Below, one piece after another: positions 45,052-54,116 of a DNA stretch of 64,000 nucleotides. The notes below the pieces were generated by a model. It was given only the letters and a program-made list of their open reading frames with translations. It had not been told where the DNA came from and searched no databases. Made by a program: the position numbers and the translations under genes. Position 1 is the first letter of the stretch. Each line of letters starts with the position of its first letter. The DNA is taken from NCBI RefSeq assembly GCF_014898155.1, contig NZ_CP062938.1:310001-374000 (forward strand), given 5' to 3'. This DNA comes from Bifidobacterium eulemuris (GTDB taxonomy: Bacteria > Actinomycetota > Actinomycetes > Actinomycetales > Bifidobacteriaceae).

Positions 45052-47406
45052 ATGGAATCCGCAATGATCGAACGACATGGCCCCGAAACGTGGAGGGAGA
45101 CGGCCAAAGCGTTGCATGACGACGTGACGGTCGGCGACACGGCGGCCGCCGACCGCGCGGACGACGATCCCCATGCCGGAGTGAACGCGAACGGCGCGCC
45201 GCTGCTGGGGGACACCCGTGACCTGTTCCGGCCGAAAACCTCCGACATTCCCGCCAAGCCGGGCGTCTACAAATGGCGCGACGGCGAGGGCCGCGTGATC
45301 TACGTGGGCAAGGCGAAGAACCTGCGCAATCGTCTGTCGAACTACTTCCAGCCTTTGTATCTGCTGCATCCGCGCACGCAGACCATGGTGCTCACCGCCC
45401 GGAGCCTCGAATGGACGGTGGTCGGCACCGAATTGGAGTCGCTCACCTTGGAGTACACGTGGATCAAGGAGTTCGATCCGCGGTTCAACGTGCAGTTCCG
45501 CGACGATAAGACCTACCCGTATCTGGCGGTCAGCGTGGGCGAGGAGATCCCCCGCGTGTGGGTGACGCGCAGCCGCAAACGCCGCGACACCCGCTATTTC
45601 GGACCGTATGCGAAGGTGTGGGATCTGCGGCATGGGTTGGACAGGCTGTTGAAGACCTTCCCGGTGCGCACCTGTTCGACGAATGTGTTCCATAAGGCGC
45701 AGCTGACCGGTCGTCCGTGCCTGCTCGCTTCGATCGGCAAATGCTCGGCGCCGTGCGTGGGCAGGATCGATCCGCAGGAGCATCGCCGCCAATGCGAGCG
45801 TCTGGTCGGCGTGATGACCGGGCGGCTCGGCAGATCGTATATCGCGCAGCTGACGCGTGAGATGAAGGAGGCGAGCGCCGAACTGGAGTTCGAGAAGGCC
45901 GCCCGACTGCGCGACGAGATCCAGATGCTCGCCACCGTGGTGGAGCAGAACGCGGTGGTGCTCGACAGTCAGGTGGACGCTGACGTGTTCGGTATGGATT
46001 CCGACGAGCTGGAAGCGTCGGTGCACGCGTTTTTCGTGCGGTCCGGCACGATTCGCGGCGAACGCAATTGGAGTGTGGAACGCGTCGAGGATATCGCCGA
46101 CGCCGAGCTGATGGCCGATCTCATCATGCAGGTGTACGCGGAGGCCACCGGCACCACCTACACCGATCCCGACCGTCCGCCATCCGCCGGCGGCGGGGGA
46201 GACGCGGATGAGGATGCGGGGACGGAGGAGTCCACGGAACCGGCGGCCGATTCCGCCTCGTCCACGGTCATCGCCACCAGCCGCGACGCGCTTGGCGTCA
46301 CACAACGGCTCACCGCCACGGATGCGCAGGCCCGTGCGCAGGCCACCAAAACACGCAACGCCCGTCAGGAGCAGACGGGACGGGATGATTTGCTGGCTCC
46401 GATCGCGCCCGTGCCGCGTGAGGTGATCGTGCCCGTGGAGCCCGCCCGACGCGAGGAGCTCGAACAGTGGCTGTCGGGTTTGCGCGGGGGCGCGGTGACG
46501 ATCCGAGTCGCCGAACGCGGCGACAAGCGCGCGCTGATGGACCGCGCGGCGGAGAACGCCAAGCAGGCGTTGCAGCGCAGCAAGATGAGCCGTATATCCG
46601 ATATGGGCGCGCGCACGCAGGCCATGAACGATGTGGCCAAGGCGTTGGGCTTGGCCGAAGCCCCGCTGCGCATCGAATGCTACGACATCTCCAACACGGT
46701 GGGCGGCGCGTTCCAAGTGGCTTCGATGGTGGTGTTCGAGGATGCGATGCCGAAGAAGTCGGAATACCGCCGTTTCGCGATCCGCGGCAAGGACGGCCAG
46801 GGAGCGGTGGACGATCTGAGCGCCCTGTACGAGACGCTGACCCGACGGTTCCGCCACGGCAACATCGCCGGCGACTCCGGCGAAAGCATGGAGGCGGAGC
46901 GCCGGGCCAAGGCGGCCGACGACAGCGAAACGACCGTGGTCCAGCAGAACACGGAACGCCACCGATTCGCCTACAAGCCGAATCTGGTGGTCGTCGACGG
47001 CGGCTATCCGCAGGTGCGAGCCGCAGCCAAAGCCTTGGAGGACTGCGGTGTCACCGACGTGGCGCTATGCGGTCTGGCCAAGCGGCTTGAAGAGGTGTGG
47101 GTGCCGGACGACGAGTATCCGATCATCCTCAAACGCCAGTCGCAGGGCATGTATCTGTTGCAGCGCGTGCGCGACGAATCGCATCGTTTCGCCATCACCT
47201 ACCACCGTCAGACCCGACGCAAGGGAGCGCTTCGCAGCGCGCTCGACGAGATCCCCGGCATCGGCGAGACCCACCAGAAGAACCTGCTCAAACATTTCGG
47301 CTCCGTGCGCGCCATACGCGAGGCGAGCGTCGAACAGCTCACCGAGGTTCCCGGCATCGGCGTCAAGAAGGCGCAGTCCATCGTCGACGCCCTTCACGCC
47401 CAGTGA
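45052..47406 (+). CDS. uvrC: Excinuclease ABC subunit C
   Basis: UvrC makes both incisions in nucleotide excision repair. The protein (784 aa from ATG 45052; ATG 45064 is also possible) has an N-terminal GIY-YIG nuclease (KPGVYKWRDGEGRVIYVGKAKNLRNRL), a UvrB-binding helix pair (LEFEKAARLRDEIQML), an RNase H-like C-terminal nuclease (ECYDISNT, VVDGGYPQ) and a tandem helix-hairpin-helix (IPGIGETHQKNLL, VPGIGVKKAQSI). It is longer than usual because of a low-complexity, acidic/Thr-rich linker of about 80 residues near 370-450 and a shorter one near 605-625. No SOS box was found directly upstream. Confidence 0.96.
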   Translation: MESAMIERHGPETWRETAKALHDDVTVGDTAAADRADDDPHAGVNANGAPLLGDTRDLFRPKTSDIPAKPGVYKWRDGEGRVIYVGKAKNLRNRLSNYFQPLYLLHPRTQTMVLTARSLEWTVVGTELESLTLEYTWIKEFDPRFNVQFRDDKTYPYLAVSVGEEIPRVWVTRSRKRRDTRYFGPYAKVWDLRHGLDRLLKTFPVRTCSTNVFHKAQLTGRPCLLASIGKCSAPCVGRIDPQEHRRQCERLVGVMTGRLGRSYIAQLTREMKEASAELEFEKAARLRDEIQMLATVVEQNAVVLDSQVDADVFGMDSDELEASVHAFFVRSGTIRGERNWSVERVEDIADAELMADLIMQVYAEATGTTYTDPDRPPSAGGGGDADEDAGTEESTEPAADSASSTVIATSRDALGVTQRLTATDAQARAQATKTRNARQEQTGRDDLLAPIAPVPREVIVPVEPARREELEQWLSGLRGGAVTIRVAERGDKRALMDRAAENAKQALQRSKMSRISDMGARTQAMNDVAKALGLAEAPLRIECYDISNTVGGAFQVASMVVFEDAMPKKSEYRRFAIRGKDGQGAVDDLSALYETLTRRFRHGNIAGDSGESMEAERRAKAADDSETTVVQQNTERHRFAYKPNLVVVDGGYPQVRAAAKALEDCGVTDVALCGLAKRLEEVWVPDDEYPIILKRQSQGMYLLQRVRDESHRFAITYHRQTRRKGALRSALDEIPGIGETHQKNLLKHFGSVRAIREASVEQLTEVPGIGVKKAQSIVDALHAQ

Positions 47407-47409
47407 AAA

Positions 47410-47494
47410 ACAACGATTCAACCACCTGGCATGGCGGACGTCGGAAAAACCGCGCCACGCGCCGCCGCAACGGGGCCGGTGGTTACAGCGTTGC
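47410..47494. repeat. 85-bp inverted-end element, copy A
   Basis: ACAACGATTCAACCACC (47410-47426) and GGTGGTTACAGCGTTGC (47478-47494) are 17-bp imperfect inverted ends around a 51-bp interior. It starts 3 bp after the uvrC stop. Copy B is at 59060-59144 and has exactly the same length. Confidence 0.8.
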
Positions 47495-47574
47495 AATATT
47501 CCGACAACCCCAACGTCGTTCCCACGGCGTCGACCGGGTGGCGGTAGCATAAGGGGGAATAGGACAGGAGGGAC

Positions 47575-48537
47575 ATGACGACGATCAACCACCGTTGCGC
47601 CGTGTTGGGCAAGCCGATCGCGCATTCGCTGTCGCCGGTGCTGCACAACGCCGCATACCGCGCGCTCGGACTCGACGATTGGGAATACACCAAACATGAG
47701 GTGGGAGAGGACGATCTCGCCGGATTCCTCGCCGCACTCGACCCGTCATGGCGCGGACTGAGTCTGACCATGCCGTTGAAGCAGACCATCCAGCCATACG
47801 GCACGCCCTCCAACCTATGGGCGCGCGAACTCGGCGTGGCCAACACCGCGGTGCTCGACTGGAGCGACGCTCGACCGGATTCGCCGACGATCAAGCTGTA
47901 CAACACCGACGTGATCGGCATCCAGCTCGCCTTCGACTGCGCCTGCAGCACATACGGCATCGTCGCCCCGGACACAAGACAAGGGCATGCGGTGGTGATC
48001 GGCAACGGCAACACCGCCTCCTCCGCGGTGGCCGCATGCACGATGATGCCCGAAATCGGCCATATCACCGTCATCGCCCGCAATCCGGACAAAAACCCGT
48101 CCCTGCGTCCGCTGGCCGAGAAATTCCTGCGCCACGGCAACGCCCTGCGCACCATCGACATAACCGACATCGAAACGGTGCTGCACGCATTCGCCACAGC
48201 GGATATCGTCATCAACACCATCCCCGGCCGGGCCGCCGACCCGCTGGCCGACCTGCTCTCCGAATCGCACGCCGCGCCACGCGCCGACGCGCGGCTGCTC
48301 GACGTGGTCTACGATCCGCGACCGACCAAACTCATGACGGCATGGCGCTCGCGGGGAGGAGTCGCCATCGGCGGCGAGGAGATGCTGCTCTACCAGGCGC
48401 TGATCCAGGTGCTGCTGATGACCGGCGTCTGGGACGGCGATCCGCCCAGCGACGCCGACGAACGTCTGCAGGACATCACCACGGACGACGACCAGTTGGA
48501 GATCGCCATGAGACAGGCTCTTGAGGAGGCATTATGA
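47575..48537 (+). CDS. aroE: Shikimate dehydrogenase
   Basis: AroE reduces 3-dehydroshikimate to shikimate with NADPH, in aromatic amino-acid synthesis. The 320-aa protein has the substrate site KPIAHSLSPVLHNAAYRALG and MPLKQTI (the catalytic lysine), a Rossmann loop VVIGNGNTASSAVAA and the C-terminal GGEEMLLYQALIQ. The Rossmann loop reads GNGNTA where GAGGxA is common, so cofactor preference may differ. AGGAGG lies a few bases before the ATG. It overlaps rapZ by 4 bp (ATGA), an unusual partner in this otherwise uvrC-rapZ-whiA neighbourhood. Confidence 0.93.
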   Translation: MTTINHRCAVLGKPIAHSLSPVLHNAAYRALGLDDWEYTKHEVGEDDLAGFLAALDPSWRGLSLTMPLKQTIQPYGTPSNLWARELGVANTAVLDWSDARPDSPTIKLYNTDVIGIQLAFDCACSTYGIVAPDTRQGHAVVIGNGNTASSAVAACTMMPEIGHITVIARNPDKNPSLRPLAEKFLRHGNALRTIDITDIETVLHAFATADIVINTIPGRAADPLADLLSESHAAPRADARLLDVVYDPRPTKLMTAWRSRGGVAIGGEEMLLYQALIQVLLMTGVWDGDPPSDADERLQDITTDDDQLEIAMRQALEEAL

Positions 48538-49457
48538 CGATTCGGAACGTTTCCGCGCAGGACTCCACACCGGAGCCCGCCAACGAGTTCGAGGTGCTGC
48601 TCATCACCGGCATGAGCGGAGCCGGCCGTTCCCGCGCGGCAGACAGCATCGAGGATATGGGCTGGTACGTGGTCGACAATATGCCGCCCAAACTGCTCAT
48701 CCCGCTGGTCGATATGATGACCACCTCGGGCACGCATGACGGAGGCGTGCACAAACTCGCCGCCGTGATCGACGTGCGCTCGCGCGCCTACTTCGACGAT
48801 CTGGCCGAAGTGTTCAGTCATCTGGACGATCTGGGGGTCAAAACCCGCATCCTCTTCCTCGACGCCAGCGACGAGGTGCTGATCAAGCGCTACGAGTCGG
48901 TGCGCCGACCGCACCCGCTTCAGCATGGCAACCGTCTGATCGACGGCATCGAAGAGGAACGCGAGCTGCTCGCCAACCTCAAGGAACGCGCCGACATCAT
49001 GATCGACACCTCGCTGTTGAGCATCCACCAATTGTCCACCAAACTCTATGAGGCGATGCTCGGGTCGGGGCCGTCCACGGTGAGCGTGCATATCTTCAGC
49101 TTCGGATTCAAATACGGCACCCCCACCGACGCCGATTTCGTGGCGGACGTGCGTTTTCTGCCGAATCCGTTCTGGGTGCCGAATCTGCGCGAGCTCACCG
49201 GCATGGACAAACCCGTCAGCGACTACGTGCTCTCCAGCCCCGGAGCCGAGGCTTTCCTCGACGCCTATGAGCAGGCCATCGCCACGGCGCTGGAGGGATA
49301 CGCCCAGGAGGACAAGCATTTCGTCACCATCGCCATCGGATGCACGGGCGGACAGCACCGTTCGGTCGCGATGAGCGAGGAACTGGCGCGCAGGCTCCGC
49401 GCGCGCGGCCTGTCGGTCACGGTTTCCGCACGGGAGTCCGCGAAGCATCATATGTGA
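48534..49457 (+). CDS. rapZ: RapZ/YvcJ-family nucleotide-binding protein
   Basis: A P-loop protein of 307 aa: Walker A GMSGAGRS (lysine replaced by arginine), DMGWYVVDNMPP after it, RRPHPL, and the conserved C-terminal GCTGGQHRSVAMSEEL. In E. coli RapZ guides RNase E to the sRNA GlmZ; in Gram-positives the YvcJ homologue has GTPase/ATPase activity with a less clear role. The start overlaps aroE by 4 bp, so translation is coupled. The gene precedes whiA, as in most actinobacteria, but YvcK, normally between them, is missing. Confidence 0.93.
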   Translation: MTIRNVSAQDSTPEPANEFEVLLITGMSGAGRSRAADSIEDMGWYVVDNMPPKLLIPLVDMMTTSGTHDGGVHKLAAVIDVRSRAYFDDLAEVFSHLDDLGVKTRILFLDASDEVLIKRYESVRRPHPLQHGNRLIDGIEEERELLANLKERADIMIDTSLLSIHQLSTKLYEAMLGSGPSTVSVHIFSFGFKYGTPTDADFVADVRFLPNPFWVPNLRELTGMDKPVSDYVLSSPGAEAFLDAYEQAIATALEGYAQEDKHFVTIAIGCTGGQHRSVAMSEELARRLRARGLSVTVSARESAKHHM

Positions 49458-49628
49458 CGGCGCACGCCTCATGACCATATCTCGAACAGAATGTTTCCAA
49501 AATGGCCATATGAGGCGGTAAGTTGTCCACTAGGTTAGGTATCACAGAAAGCCGGCGACTTCGTCGGCGAAACCCAATGGGACCGCATCGGAGCATTGGG
49601 AGTAACGGGAACATAGGAGGTGTGCCCC

Positions 49629-50576
49629 TTGGCACTTCTGGATGACGTGAAAAGCGAATTGACCGCCCTTGAGGGCGATTCGCCGGCAGCCATCAAAGCG
49701 CAGGCTGCGGCCATGATCCGCTTCGGCGGCGGCCTCCGCCCGGTGCAGAACACCTACGTGATCCAAGCGTCTTTCACTTCCCCTGACGCCGCGCAGTGGC
49801 TGCGCGACACCATCAGGACGGTGTACGGCCATGAGGCGGAAGTCAACCACATCACCCGCCAGACCCCCAACGGCATCATCGAACAGTACGTGGTGCTCGT
49901 CACCCGCGGCGTGGCCGCCCTGGCGTTGCAGACCGGCCTGTTGGACCGCCGTAAGCAGCCCGTGCACGGCCTGCCCGCCGATATCGTCAACGGCAGCATC
50001 GCCCAGATCAAAGCGGCCTGGCGCGGCGCGTTCCTGACCCGCGGTTCGCTGTCCGACCCGGGCAAGGCCAGCTATATGGAGATCGTCTGCCCGACCGAGG
50101 AGGCCGCCATGGCGTTATGCGGCGCCGCCCGCCGTCTCGGCATCTCGGCCAAACACCGCCAGTTGCGCAGCTCCGAACGCGTCACATTGAAGGATCCCGA
50201 CGCCATCGAACGCATGCTCAAGCTGATGGGCGCCCCGCGTTCGGCCCGCGAGTGGACCGGCAAGCGTTCCGATGGAGAGGCGCGCGGCAAGGCCAACAGG
50301 CTCGCCAACTTCGACGACGCGAATATGCGCCGCAGCGCCAAGGCCGCGGCCGAGGCCAGCGAGAAGGTGCAGCACGCCTTCGAAGTGCTCGGAGACAACA
50401 TCCCCGACAATCTGCGCCAGGCCGGCCAGCTGCGCATCGAACATGTGGACAAGAGCCTCGAGGAGCTCGGCAAGCTCGCCGACCCCCAGATCACCAAGGA
50501 CGCCATCGCCGGCCGCATCCGCCGTCTGCTGCAGCTTGCGGAGAAAACCGAGAAGGCGCGCGCGCAGAAGGGCTGA
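49629..50576 (+). CDS. whiA: DNA-binding protein WhiA
   Basis: WhiA is an actinobacterial/firmicute regulator linked to cell division, with an N-terminal degenerate LAGLIDADG domain and a C-terminal helix-turn-helix. The start is read as TTG at 49629 ([16 protein letters not shown]), because ATAGGAGG ends 8 bp upstream; the in-frame GTG at 49620 would overlap that ribosome-binding site. The 315-aa sequence includes [27 protein letters not shown] and, near the end, [45 protein letters not shown] strong terminator lies just behind it. Confidence 0.95.
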   Translation: MALLDDVKSELTALEGDSPAAIKAQAAAMIRFGGGLRPVQNTYVIQASFTSPDAAQWLRDTIRTVYGHEAEVNHITRQTPNGIIEQYVVLVTRGVAALALQTGLLDRRKQPVHGLPADIVNGSIAQIKAAWRGAFLTRGSLSDPGKASYMEIVCPTEEAAMALCGAARRLGISAKHRQLRSSERVTLKDPDAIERMLKLMGAPRSAREWTGKRSDGEARGKANRLANFDDANMRRSAKAAAEASEKVQHAFEVLGDNIPDNLRQAGQLRIEHVDKSLEELGKLADPQITKDAIAGRIRRLLQLAEKTEKARAQKG

Positions 50577-50600
50577 TACGTCCATCCGACGTCATTCGTG

Positions 50601-50628
50601 AACCCGGCCGGAATTCCGGCCGGGTTTT
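50601..50628 (+). terminator. Terminator between whiA and pgk
   Basis: Palindrome AACCCGGCCGGAATTCCGG.. with 11-bp perfect arms around AATT, then TTTT. It separates the uvrC-whiA group from the glycolytic genes. Confidence 0.9.
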
Positions 50629-50695
50629 CGCTGTTCCGAAGCGAACATGCGTTCCGGCGCTCACGGTGAAAAGGCAGAAGGTGTTGTATGCTGTG

Positions 50696-50716
50696 AAGTG
50701 GCAAAATCGGCCACTT
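50696..50716 (+). promoter_or_regulatory. Palindrome in the pgk leader
   Basis: AAGTGGC and GCCACTT form a perfect 7-bp inverted repeat around AAAATCG, just after a TATGCT -10-like box (50687-50692) and 33 bp before pgk. It could be an operator or an mRNA leader hairpin. GGCGCTCACGG at 50656-50666 is a partial LacI-type site. Confidence 0.35.
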
Positions 50717-50748
50717 TCCCGCGTATCGCGGTCAAGGAAAGGATATTC

Positions 50749-51954
50749 ATGAAGACACTCAAGGATCTCGGAGATCTCAAGGGCAAGCGCGTGCTGGTGC
50801 GTGCGGATTTCAACGTTCCGCTGGACGGCACCACCATCACCGACGACGGCCGCATCAAGGCCGCCCTGCCCACCATCACTGCGCTGCGCGAAGAGGGTGC
50901 GAAGGTCATCCTGATGGCCCACCTCGGCCGTCCGAAGGGACAGGCCGTTCCCGAGCTGAGCCTGGCTCCCGTGGCCGCCCGCCTCGGCGAGCTGCTCGGC
51001 GTCGAGGTCCCGCTGGCCGCCGACACCTACGGCGAGGACGCCCAGGCCAAGGTCGCCGCGATGAACGACGGCGACGTGGTGCTGCTGCAGAACGTGCGCT
51101 ACAACCCGGAGGAGACCAGCAAGGACGCCGAGGAGCGCTCCGCCTACGCCAAGAAGATCGCCGCTCTCGGCGACGCCTTCGTTTCCGACGGTTTCGGTGT
51201 GGTCCACCGCGCCCAGGGCTCCAACTACGATGTGGCCGCCGATCTGCCGGCCGCCGCCGGCCTGCTGGTCGAGAAGGAAGTCACCGCCCTGTCCAAGGCC
51301 ACCGTGAACCCGGAGCGTCCGCTCACCGTGGTGCTCGGCGGATCCAAGGTCTCCGACAAGCTCGGCGTGATCGAGAACCTGCTCGGCAAGGCCGACCGCC
51401 TCGTCATCGGCGGCGGTATGGTGTTCACCTTCCTCAAGGCCAAGGGTCTTGAGGTCGGCACCTCCCTGCTCGAAGAGGACCAGATCGACAAGGTCAAGGG
51501 CTATATCGCCACCGCCGAGGCCAACGGCGTCGAACTGGTGCTCCCGACCGACATCGTCGTCAACCCGGGCTTCCCGGCCGGCGACACCCCGGTCGCTCCC
51601 GAGGTCGTGGCCGCCGACGCCATCCCGGCCGACAAGATGGGTCTGGATATCGGCCCCGACTCCCAGAAGCTGTTCCACGACAAGATCGTCGATTCCAAGA
51701 CCGTCGTGTGGAACGGCCCGATGGGCGTGTTCGAGATCGCCGAGTTCGCCGACGGCACGCGCGCCGTGGCCCAGGGCCTGGTCGACGCGACCGCGGCCGG
51801 CGCGTTCACCATCGTCGGTGGCGGCGATTCCGCCTCCGCCGTGCGCAACCTCGGCTTCCCGGAGGATGGCTTCTCGCACATCTCCACCGGTGGCGGCGCC
51901 TCCCTCGAGTTCCTCGAGGGCAAGGAACTGCCCGGTCTGACGGTGCTCGCCTGA
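50749..51954 (+). CDS. pgk: Phosphoglycerate kinase
   Basis: Pgk transfers phosphate from 1,3-bisphosphoglycerate to ADP, the first ATP-yielding step of lower glycolysis, which in bifidobacteria is the tail of the fructose-6-phosphate shunt. The 401-aa protein has [35 protein letters not shown] and the C-terminal [14 protein letters not shown]. The ATG follows AAGGAAAGG; the open frame upstream runs through the leader and is rejected. Codon usage is strongly biased, as expected for a highly expressed gene. tpiA follows after a terminator-like hairpin. Confidence 0.97.
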   Translation: MKTLKDLGDLKGKRVLVRADFNVPLDGTTITDDGRIKAALPTITALREEGAKVILMAHLGRPKGQAVPELSLAPVAARLGELLGVEVPLAADTYGEDAQAKVAAMNDGDVVLLQNVRYNPEETSKDAEERSAYAKKIAALGDAFVSDGFGVVHRAQGSNYDVAADLPAAAGLLVEKEVTALSKATVNPERPLTVVLGGSKVSDKLGVIENLLGKADRLVIGGGMVFTFLKAKGLEVGTSLLEEDQIDKVKGYIATAEANGVELVLPTDIVVNPGFPAGDTPVAPEVVAADAIPADKMGLDIGPDSQKLFHDKIVDSKTVVWNGPMGVFEIAEFADGTRAVAQGLVDATAAGAFTIVGGGDSASAVRNLGFPEDGFSHISTGGGASLEFLEGKELPGLTVLA

Positions 51955-51966
51955 ACGATTCGATGA

Positions 51967-52026
51967 TGTCATCCGCAGGCGGTGTGGAACGCCGATCCGT
52001 TTCACACCGCCTGCGGATGACATTTT
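51967..52026 (+). terminator. 20-bp perfect hairpin plus T-run between pgk and tpiA
   Basis: Arms 51967-51986 and 52003-52022 pair perfectly around 16 nt and are followed by TTTT. It lies 13 bp after pgk. Since tpiA starts 40 bp later, either tpiA depends on read-through or it has its own promoter. Confidence 0.85.
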
Positions 52027-52065
52027 CACTTATGCGGAGATATCCGCCACTCCAAGGAGGAACCC

Positions 52066-52860
52066 ATGGCGTCCACGCGCATCCCACTGGTGGCCGGCAA
52101 TTGGAAAATGAATTTCGACCATCTCGAAGCCACGTATTTCGTGCAGAAGCTCGCGTGGCTGCTGCGTGACGCCCGATTCGAATACAAGCGCTGCGAGGTG
52201 GCGCTGTTCCCCGCATTCACCGCCCTGCGCAGCGTGCAGGTGCTGGTCGAATCCGAAAAGCTCAACATCACCTACGGCGCGCAATCCGTTTCGGTGACCA
52301 CGCAGGGCGCGTTCACCGGCGACGTCTCAGCCGATATGCTCACGCGTCTGGGATGCTCCTATGTGATCGTCGGCCATTCGGAACGCCGCAAGTACCATCC
52401 CGAGGACGACGCGAACATCGTCGACCAGGTCAGGGCCGTGCTCGCCGCGGATATGGTTCCGATCCTATGCGTCGGCGAAAGCTTCGAGGAACGCCGGCAG
52501 GGCATCGAACTCGACTTCGCCGTAAGCCAGGTGCGCGACGTGACCCGCGATCTGAGCGACGAGGAGGCCGCCAAGCTCATCATCGCCTACGAGCCCGTCT
52601 GGGCGATCGGCACCGGCATGGTGGCGACTCCGCAATCCGCGCAGGAGGCCGCCAAAGCCATCCGCGACGACCTGACCGGCTCGTTTGGCGCGAAGGTCGG
52701 CAACGCCGTGCGCATTCTCTACGGCGGATCGGTCACCTCCGGCAACGCCGCCCAGCTCATCGGCGAGGCCGATGTGGATGGGTTCCTGATCGGCGGCGCC
52801 TCGCTTGACGTGGATGAGCTGGCGAAAATCGCCCGTCTGACGGCCAAATCCGCCCGTTAA
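52066..52860 (+). CDS. tpiA: Triosephosphate isomerase
   Basis: TpiA interconverts dihydroxyacetone phosphate and glyceraldehyde-3-phosphate. The 264-aa protein has AGNWKMNF with the catalytic lysine, VIVGHSERRKYH with the histidine, YEPVWAIGTGMVAT with the catalytic glutamate and loop 6, and ILYGGSV. AAGGAGG lies before the ATG. In many actinobacteria secG follows directly; here three unrelated genes intervene. Its TAA overlaps the stop codon of the convergent oxidoreductase gene within TTAA. Confidence 0.97.
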   Translation: MASTRIPLVAGNWKMNFDHLEATYFVQKLAWLLRDARFEYKRCEVALFPAFTALRSVQVLVESEKLNITYGAQSVSVTTQGAFTGDVSADMLTRLGCSYVIVGHSERRKYHPEDDANIVDQVRAVLAADMVPILCVGESFEERRQGIELDFAVSQVRDVTRDLSDEEAAKLIIAYEPVWAIGTGMVATPQSAQEAAKAIRDDLTGSFGAKVGNAVRILYGGSVTSGNAAQLIGEADVDGFLIGGASLDVDELAKIARLTAKSAR

Positions 52861-53813
52861 TCCACACGGATCACGATTTTGCCGTTCACCAGGCCGGCTT
52901 CGCTGTCCTGCCATGCCCGACCGATGTCTTCGAACGGATACACGCATCCGAGGCATGGACGCAGATCATGCCCGCGCAGAAAGTCGAAAATCGCGTCCAT
53001 CGTCCGCTGGTCGGGGAAATTGCTGAAGAAGCCGGTCAGATACACGCCGTTGGGAATGCCCTTGATCGGGTCGAATCCGTCCAACGTGTACACACCGCCG
53101 AGAATCCCCGTGTTGCAGACGACGCCGCCGCGCTCCACCGCACGCAGGGTGTCGCGGAGCGTGGCGGGACCGACGAGTTCCAACGCCTTCGTCACCCCGC
53201 GCACATGCCCTTCCAACACACCGTCGTCGACGATCGCCTCGTCCACACCGCATTCGCGCAACAGCTCCAGCTTCGATTCGCGATGCGTGGTGGCGATCAC
53301 ACGGCAGCCCAAGGCCTTGGCGATCTGCACGGCGGCATAGCCCAACGCGCAGGTCGCGCCACGCACCAGCAGGGTGTCCGCCGCACGCAGGTCGAGGCAT
53401 TCGAACAGCGACCCCCATGCGGTGAAATAGGTCTCCGGCACCGCCGCAAGCGATTCCCAAGGCATATCGGAGGGCGCGCGGAACACATGGTGTTCGGGCA
53501 GCAACGCGTACTCGGCGTATCCACCGTCGAAGGTGCGTCCCATACCGCCCATCAGCGACACCACATGCTCGCCCAGCTTGAAACCACTGTCGGAGGAGTC
53601 CACGATCTCACCCACGCATTCGATGCCGGGGATAATCGGCTTTGTGATATACGGCTCGGTGATCTCCTCGAGGCGCAGCAGCTGCTCGGAATGGTTCAGT
53701 CCGAACGCATGCACCTTCACCAGCACCCAGCCGGGCTTGACTTGGGGGATGGGACGCTCCGTCAGCCGCAGATCCTTCGCCTGCGTCGGCTCGGTCAATG
53801 TCACAGTACGCAT
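52857..53813 (-). CDS. MDR-family oxidoreductase (quinone-oxidoreductase-like)
   Basis: The 318-aa medium-chain reductase lacks the structural-zinc cysteine lobe. It has GWVLVKVHAFGLNHSEQLLR, PGIECVGEIV, a DTLLVRGATCALGYAAVQIAKALGCRVIATT Rossmann segment and a C-terminal CVYPFEDIGRAWQDSEAGLVNGKIVIRV, the layout of NADPH:quinone reductases/alkenal reductases. AAGGAGAG precedes ATG 53813; the upstream open frame through the operator region is rejected. It is divergent from the binding-protein/HxlR operon and shares the paired operators at 53966-54028, which suggests electrophile- or aldehyde-responsive control by the HxlR protein (inference). Confidence 0.88.
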   Translation of the reverse strand: MRTVTLTEPTQAKDLRLTERPIPQVKPGWVLVKVHAFGLNHSEQLLRLEEITEPYITKPIIPGIECVGEIVDSSDSGFKLGEHVVSLMGGMGRTFDGGYAEYALLPEHHVFRAPSDMPWESLAAVPETYFTAWGSLFECLDLRAADTLLVRGATCALGYAAVQIAKALGCRVIATTHRESKLELLRECGVDEAIVDDGVLEGHVRGVTKALELVGPATLRDTLRAVERGGVVCNTGILGGVYTLDGFDPIKGIPNGVYLTGFFSNFPDQRTMDAIFDFLRGHDLRPCLGCVYPFEDIGRAWQDSEAGLVNGKIVIRVD

Positions 53814-54116
53814 ATCCGATCTCTCCTTATGTTGATGGCGGGCCCGATCGCTCGGCCCCATATCCGTTCCGTGTGCGGTCCTTGACGCGGCACTCGCGTG
53901 GGAGGGCGGTGGCGTCGCCACCACCCGTACGGTTCATCAAAACCCGTAAGTTCAAAAACCGCTAGTAGGCACTTTTTGGTGACTATCAAAAACGGCGGAA
54001 CGGGTCAAAAGTCACTTTTTTGTGACTAGGTAATCTAAACGTTCGTACTAGCGGCAGGTTGATTACGCTCCTATGCTCGCCTACGTATTCATTCGCAAAC
54101 GAGAAGGAGCACCATC
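53814..54116. other. 303-bp divergent regulatory region
   Basis: The gap between the oxidoreductase (-) and the binding-protein gene (+) contains two 20-bp operators, both ribosome-binding sites, a possible minus-strand -35 (TTGACC, 54002-54008 complement) and T-rich spacers. No ORF, RNA gene or riboswitch was recognised. Confidence 0.6.
53966..54028. promoter_or_regulatory. Paired HxlR-type operators
   Basis: TAGGCACTTTTTGGTGACTA (53966-53985) and AAGTCACTTTTTTGTGACTA (54009-54028) are two versions of one 20-bp palindrome with arms AGTCAC/GTGACT and a T6 spacer. Their starts are 43 bp apart, about four helical turns. They lie between divergent genes, with an HxlR gene in the downstream operon. 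Confidence 0.7.

Noticed and set aside
47410..47494. Possibility that the 85-bp element is a tRNA or other structured RNA gene
   Set aside because: No clover-leaf, no CCA end and no T-loop consensus; the two copies share only their ends.
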